A DNA stretch of 44,226 bases from the IMG/VR virus record IMGVR_UViG_3300032820_000023, positions 1 through 44,226 of that record; one strand, written 5' to 3'. Of the stretch, positions 40,726 through 44,226 are shown one piece after another. The notes under the pieces are model-generated. The model had not been told where the DNA came from. It made no database searches and saw only the letters and a list, made by a program, of their open reading frames with translations. Source of the DNA: a virus. How positions within the stretch are numbered: position 1 is the stretch's first letter; each line of letters starts with the position of its first letter. The translations under genes and the position numbers were made by a program.

Positions 40726-43209
40726 TTAAATCCTTTTAGTTATCATTGTTTTACCCGGTAATGCCGAGGTCTTAACTCCCTTTACTTCACAAATACCCAA
40801 GTCGTTCGTGACTTTAAGTTGGACGAATCTTCCCTGCCCAGTAAACCGTATCTTGTGCATAGACTCCTGTTTGACATCTGGATCAAACCCAGTTGTGTTT
40901 GGTTCTATGGCCGTGGACAGGACTGTGCTGTAATCCTGCCGGAATTTCGTCATATAGTCGTCGCTTGCGTTGGATTCCACAAAATCTGCCTTATCGAAAG
41001 GCTTGTCGTACTTTGTCCGACTGAAATTGATATACTTGGTCGTGCCGTCTTCATTGGTCAGGACGGAGGAATTTTCAGACACGCCATCAAACTGCGCGGT
41101 TAGCGTAATTCCAGTGGCTCCAACCACGCCATTCGTGGCAAGCTGGAAATCGGCCTGTGTAAATTGCTTAAAATCCACGCTGCCAAACGAATAACCACGG
41201 GTCACAACTTCTGTGGAAATATTTGTATGCGTGATGTTCCGATTGCTTGTATTTGTGATGTCCACGCCTTCGTCTGTGTCGCCGCTATACATATCGTCGT
41301 CGTACAAACTTATGAAACCGTCTGTCGTCAGGAAGAACAGTCGTTCCGCCCCCAAATAACCGAAGGTGAACATATCCAGTATGCCAGTTTCGGCAGTCCA
41401 AGTGCCGCTTCCCAACACGCAAGTTCTCTCGTTTTTATAGGCGGCAGTTGAACAAGACCCGGCCTTGCCAATTTGATCGCTTTGGTCATGCCCACTCCAT
41501 GCTTGGTTTTTAAAATCGTATACAAATACGGCATTGTTTTTTGCCGCACCATCAATGGGAACAGCCAAGTAGTATCGGTTGTTGTGATATGCGGCCACGG
41601 CATTGGTGGCGGCTTTCCAGTTGATACGATCAATGAGCGGCTGGATTGGCTCGCTAATAGGCACATCCAAGCCCTGCAACTTGCCAGACTCGGACACGGA
41701 CAAACTCACAACACCGCGCTGGTCGCTCAAATACCAAATATCTTTGCCTACCGTTATTGCAGCTTTTTTCCCAATTAAACCACTGGTTCTTGTCAACTCA
41801 TCCAAATAGGTGTCTGCCATGTTCCCGTAAAGATTGCGAACCGCATAAACACTATGTTCCTTGAAGCAAATCACGGTGGACTGGTCATACTTGACCAAGG
41901 CAACAAGTTTGTCTTCGCTCCCTTGATTGATTCGAAAGTTCGACAATACGGGTTGGTAGCGTGTGTAGTTCAAGTAATCCGACACGGCCACCAAGTCCCG
42001 GCTGTGTGGAATTAAAAGTCGATTCTGGAAGTATATTCCGGTGTCCGCATTTGGGATTGATTCTGTTCCATCTGAATCGTTTTCATCGATGCTAACATCA
42101 GAATTAAATTGTCCGCCGCTAAATGCGGAATCGGGGTTGGGGTTTGTGCTGTTTGTAAAAGGCGTACTACCCGCCGTAGTAATTGCCGTTTTACCAGCAT
42201 CCCCGGCTTGAAATTGGGCAATTACAACTCTTGTACTATTGGCCGTCACCAAAAGCTGTCCGTTGTGACCGTTTGCGCTTTCAATTGCTGTCTTGAGGTT
42301 TGTGGCCGAAGCAATTGCACTACCGCCGTGTAAAAATATTATGTCTGATCCGCTTAATGCCCCGGTAGTTCCACTGGCTTTCGCAATGTAAGTTTTAGAT
42401 GTTTGGTTCGTCGAGATCAACGTAATGGTGCTATCGACCACGGCGGCTGCGCTAAACGCAAATTGAGTAATTGGATTTGTAACTTCGTGGAAACCATCCC
42501 CCCGATTTTCCATTACTAGAGGAGTGCTATCTTTTCCGCGAAACATCACAACCACATTAAAGCACTGAACAAACTCCACGTTCTCTGGAATCGTCAGGCC
42601 AACTTGGAGTTTCAAAATTTCGTTGTTTTCCCGAATACCATAGATCGTTGTGCTTGTCGCGACCAATAACCAACTAATCCCATTAGTGGGATTGTCGAAC
42701 CGGCCAACTCCGCGAATGTTTGAGAAGGCCGTTAAGGGTTTGCTTTTGAGCGTTCTTGCCGTTCTGAATGTCAGCGTTCCGTTAGTCACAGCACCCCCGG
42801 TAGTGGACGCGCTTAACTCAAAATGAGTGCCATCTGTGATTGAATCCACGGTAGCGTCCGCTGGAATACCAGTACCCGAAACATACAACCCCGCAACTAT
42901 TTTTGTATCGGCATCATGCGTAATAGTTGGATCGTTGTTATAGTCGCAAGTTGCATTGGTAAAGCCCAAGGAAAACAACGCATCACTCCCGTGATTCCCA
43001 TTACTGGTGTCGTTGGCTCCAACATTTGTAAGAGTATCGTTCGCCCAATAAACCTTCTTGATACCGCCCCGTGGAGAAACAACCCCATTTCTGAAGCGTA
43101 TATTTTTAGCCGAAGACACAACGCCAGTCGGCAATTGTCCCGCATCCAGACGCGCATTAACCCCGGAAAATCCAGAGTCGCCGTCTATCAATGGGTCGGG
43201 TATTGGCAT
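40726..43209 (-). CDS. Tail nozzle / stabilisation-type beta-propeller-like protein
   Basis: 827 residues. The N-terminal part (GFSGVNARLDAGQLPTGVVS, then AKNIRFRNGVVSPRGG) is a general signature of the nozzle or stabilisation proteins of podoviruses (T7 gp12/P22 gp10 position). The middle has YFQNRLLIPHSRDLVAVSDY, then STVICFKEHSVYAVRNLYGN and GKDIWYLSDQRGVVSLSVSE, repeated WYLS/YYLA blades of a beta-propeller. Residues ~110-160 are an SGTGIP module. Near residue 590 a Cys pair in CSTAAYKNERTCVLGSGTWT suggests a small disulphide-type insert. It forms the distal part of the tail. Confidence 0.75.
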   Translation of the reverse strand: MPIPDPLIDGDSGFSGVNARLDAGQLPTGVVSSAKNIRFRNGVVSPRGGIKKVYWANDTLTNVGANDTSNGNHGSDALFSLGFTNATCDYNNDPTITHDADTKIVAGLYVSGTGIPADATVDSITDGTHFELSASTTGGAVTNGTLTFRTARTLKSKPLTAFSNIRGVGRFDNPTNGISWLLVATSTTIYGIRENNEILKLQVGLTIPENVEFVQCFNVVVMFRGKDSTPLVMENRGDGFHEVTNPITQFAFSAAAVVDSTITLISTNQTSKTYIAKASGTTGALSGSDIIFLHGGSAIASATNLKTAIESANGHNGQLLVTANSTRVVIAQFQAGDAGKTAITTAGSTPFTNSTNPNPDSAFSGGQFNSDVSIDENDSDGTESIPNADTGIYFQNRLLIPHSRDLVAVSDYLNYTRYQPVLSNFRINQGSEDKLVALVKYDQSTVICFKEHSVYAVRNLYGNMADTYLDELTRTSGLIGKKAAITVGKDIWYLSDQRGVVSLSVSESGKLQGLDVPISEPIQPLIDRINWKAATNAVAAYHNNRYYLAVPIDGAAKNNAVFVYDFKNQAWSGHDQSDQIGKAGSCSTAAYKNERTCVLGSGTWTAETGILDMFTFGYLGAERLFFLTTDGFISLYDDDMYSGDTDEGVDITNTSNRNITHTNISTEVVTRGYSFGSVDFKQFTQADFQLATNGVVGATGITLTAQFDGVSENSSVLTNEDGTTKYINFSRTKYDKPFDKADFVESNASDDYMTKFRQDYSTVLSTAIEPNTTGFDPDVKQESMHKIRFTGQGRFVQLKVTNDLGICEVKGVKTSALPGKTMITKRI

Positions 43210-43412
43210 CAGTTTTTCTCTATTTCATATTCTAATTCAGCAACGGTTCGTAAAGCCTCCCGTGTCCATTCTGGACTCGCATAGGCCGCTTTCCTAAACC
43301 CCTCCATCGTCGTCAGTCTCTCCACGTTCTCCAACTGTGGTGTGCTGCACCCGCACCCCATCAATAAGAGCGTCAATACGGTCAACCTTTGCATCATATC
43401 TGTTCTTCGCAT
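43209..43412 (-). CDS. Candidate outer-membrane spanin (lipoprotein)
   Basis: 67 residues (an ATG at 43397 or 43394 is also possible). A basic start, a hydrophobic segment and the lipobox L-M-G-C20 (TVLTLLLMGCGCSTP) predict an outer-membrane lipoprotein. The mature part is charged. Most of it lies inside the 3' end of the upstream 70-residue gene in another frame, the nested layout of Rz/Rz1-type spanins. It would bridge to the inner-membrane partner in the last lysis step, which implies a Gram-negative host. Shares one base with the 827-residue gene. Confidence 0.7.
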   Translation of the reverse strand: MRRTDMMQRLTVLTLLLMGCGCSTPQLENVERLTTMEGFRKAAYASPEWTREALRTVAELEYEIEKN

Positions 43413-43506
43413 TCGCCTCTTTTATTCCGTCTGCGATTTTCAAAAAAAGCCGCTCCAGACTCGGAACGGCTCGGAGCAGTGCAACTATTGCGCTGACAAA
43501 TCCCAT
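43294..43506 (-). CDS. Candidate inner-membrane spanin or lysis partner
   Basis: 70 residues. The hydrophobic N-terminus (GFVSAIVALLRAVPSLERLF) may anchor it in the inner membrane, though it is amphipathic. It is followed by a charged helix (KEANAKNRYDAKVDRIDALI) that could act as the periplasmic coiled coil. The o-spanin candidate is nested in its last 119 bp. It overlaps the holin-like gene by one base. Assignment as i-spanin is from layout; the gene is shorter than Rz of lambda. Confidence 0.55.
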   Translation of the reverse strand: MGFVSAIVALLRAVPSLERLFLKIADGIKEANAKNRYDAKVDRIDALIDGVRVQHTTVGERGETDDDGGV

Positions 43507-43763
43507 TAGCCGGTTTTTTTAATCTTCGCAGCCACCTTCTTTATTGCGCCAAGTTCGGCAGCACTAGCTGCGTCGGCGGCGGCGTCAGCGGCAGCTTCCG
43601 CTGCGTCCTCGGATTTCTTGACTGCGTGTTTAAGGAACACCGCCAGCCCGCTGGTAACAACGAGTTGCAGCATTTCACCAAGTTCAAGGTCGCCAGTAAA
43701 ATAGCCACCTATTGCACCAAGTATCGCAGTTATTGCCGTCCATACTGTTTTTGACTTTAACAT
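43506..43763 (-). CDS. Holin-like protein
   Basis: 85 residues. Hydrophobic segments at residues ~8-24 (WTAITAILGAIGGYF) and ~30-45 (MLQLVVTSGLAVFLKHAV), then an Ala/Asp/Glu-rich helical part (EDAAEAAADAAADAASAAEL) and a basic end (KKVAAKIKKTG). Two spans plus a charged C-terminus fit small class II holins. It lies just before the spanin genes and 3 bp after the small membrane protein. The long Ala-rich segment is unusual. Confidence 0.65.
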   Translation of the reverse strand: MLKSKTVWTAITAILGAIGGYFTGDLELGEMLQLVVTSGLAVFLKHAVKKSEDAAEAAADAAADAASAAELGAIKKVAAKIKKTG

Positions 43764-43766
43764 AAT

Positions 43767-43928
43767 CTATTTTTGTTTTAACAATTCTCTAATTTTCAAC
43801 ACAATATAAATCAAACTTGCCAAGGAAATCCCCACCTTGAGTATTAAATCAATGTTTACCATCCAGTTGGAAAGTCCTGTGAATGTCGCAATTAACACCT
43901 TGCCAGTATCCCAGTCGAAGAAACTCAT
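43767..43928 (-). CDS. 53-residue single-span membrane protein (lysis cassette)
   Basis: ATG at 43928 overlaps the stop of the KAIPKN-repeat gene (ATGA, 43925-43928). Sequence begins MSFFDWDTGKVLIATFTGLS; residues ~26-45 (IDLILKVGISLASLIYIVLK) make one transmembrane helix, followed by a basic tail (IRELLKQK). It is too short for common cut-offs. It may be a second holin or an antiholin, based on size, span and place beside the holin-like gene. Confidence 0.6.
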   Translation of the reverse strand: MSFFDWDTGKVLIATFTGLSNWMVNIDLILKVGISLASLIYIVLKIRELLKQK

Positions 43929-44226
43929 TTGAAATGCCTCTTTGAAGGCCGCAAGTTCGTCTTCACGTTCTTGGGAACCGCCTTTATATTCTTCGGAATC
44001 GCTTTCAAGTTAGTCTTTATGTTCTTCGGAATCGCTTTCAAGTTAGTCTTCACGTTCTTCGGAATCGCCTTTATGTTCTTCGGAATCGCCTTTATGTTCT
44101 TCTTCACGTTCTTCGGAACCGCCTTTATGTTCTTCGGAATCGCTTTCAAGTTCGCTTTCACCCGATTAACTACCGACTTTACCCGACCAACCGTGGGCTT
44201 ACTTGTTTCGCGGTTTGTTCTTTTTG
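43925..44226 (-). CDS. Lysine-rich KAIPKN-repeat protein, C-terminal part (enters from right edge)
   Basis: The frame is open to the end of the window; the ATG is at 135 of the left copy. In-window residues are nearly all repeats: 7-residue units IKAIPKN or IKAVPKN and 11-12-residue units VKTNLKAIPKN, built from 21-bp and 33-bp DNA units that all contain TTCTTCGGAA on the plus strand. It ends NLRPSKRHFK; the codons before the end, read one frame away, give LAAFKEAF, which might be the original end. Expected protein length 102 or more. Highly cationic, no acidic residue in the array. Its stop overlaps the start of the small membrane gene. Confidence 0.7.
   Translation of the reverse strand, partial: KRTNRETSKPTVGRVKSVVNRVKANLKAIPKNIKAVPKNVKKNIKAIPKNIKAIPKNVKTNLKAIPKNIKTNLKAIPKNIKAVPKNVKTNLRPSKRHFK
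43955..44160 (-). repeat. 21-bp/33-bp tandem repeat array within the KAIPKN gene
   Basis: Units with the plus-strand core CTTCGGAATCGCCTTTATGTT (21 bp) and longer versions with TTCAAGTTAGTC. Most keep the frame. The array continues into bases 1-65 at the other end of the contig. The two ends carry different bases at the point where the terminal identity stops (AG versus CT), so at least two arrangements of the array exist in the reads or the array is longer than assembled. Confidence 0.85.
44101..44226. repeat. Terminal redundancy, right copy (identical to 3-128)
   Basis: See the left copy. If the two copies are merged, the genome is about 44,100 bp and the KAIPKN gene becomes complete. Confidence 0.9.

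Overview
The window is an almost complete genome of a tailed bacteriophage, most likely a lytic podovirus-type phage of an aquatic bacterium. It encodes a large terminase, portal, scaffold, SU10-type capsid protein, adaptor, nozzle-like protein, a row of internal/ejection proteins and a giant tail fibre. I see no tail tube, sheath or tape-measure gene, no integrase, no phage RNA polymerase, no recognisable endolysin and no tRNA. The host cannot be named from the sequence. Positions 3-128 recur exactly at 44101-44226, so the contig probably closes into a circle of about 44.1 kb or has redundant ends.

Layout. Nearly all genes lie on the minus strand. They read leftwards from 16.3 kb to 0.1 kb, across the circular join, then from 43.9 kb down to 21.6 kb. 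Region 16.3-13.1 kb holds a small HTH protein (possible small terminase), three small genes including an Nmad1/DUF1599 protein, and the large terminase. Region 13.1-6.8 kb holds the head genes. Region 6.8-0.4 kb is a single 2132-residue fibre gene made of about 90 YadA-like rungs and an S74 auto-cleaving chaperone that carries a ~400-residue repetitive acidic insertion. A lysine-rich repeat protein spans the join. Region 43.9-43.2 kb is a lysis cassette (membrane proteins and a lipoprotein spanin nested in another gene). Region 43.2-29.3 kb holds tail/nozzle and ejected internal proteins, ending in a 2083-residue polyvalent protein. Region 29.3-21.6 kb is a DNA metabolism module: two PD-(D/E)XK-type nucleases, an RHH protein, a Cas4/RecB-like exonuclease split into two reading frames, a possible ssDNA-binding protein, a family A DNA polymerase with Leu at the 762-equivalent position, an AEP-like primase and an SF3-like helicase.

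The only plus-strand block, 16.45-21.26 kb, is a run of small overlapping genes (DUF932 protein, a Cys-cluster phage protein, a CxxC zinc/iron-type protein, many unknown ORFs) that look like early host-takeover genes. They start from a divergent promoter region with palindromes and end at a clean terminator at 20.7 kb. A separate one-gene unit follows at 20.9 kb with its own promoter, strong ribosome binding site and terminator. Between this unit and the convergent helicase gene lies a 335-bp non-coding stretch with nine iteron-like GTGACCCAA units, six of them in a long inverted repeat. It is the best candidate for the replication origin.

The parts most worth follow-up are the interrupted S74 chaperone, the tandem-repeat protein across the join, the iteron palindrome, the split nuclease, and possible enzyme folds (GNAT, ART-like) inside the ejected polyvalent protein. 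All family names come from reading motifs by eye; no database search was possible.
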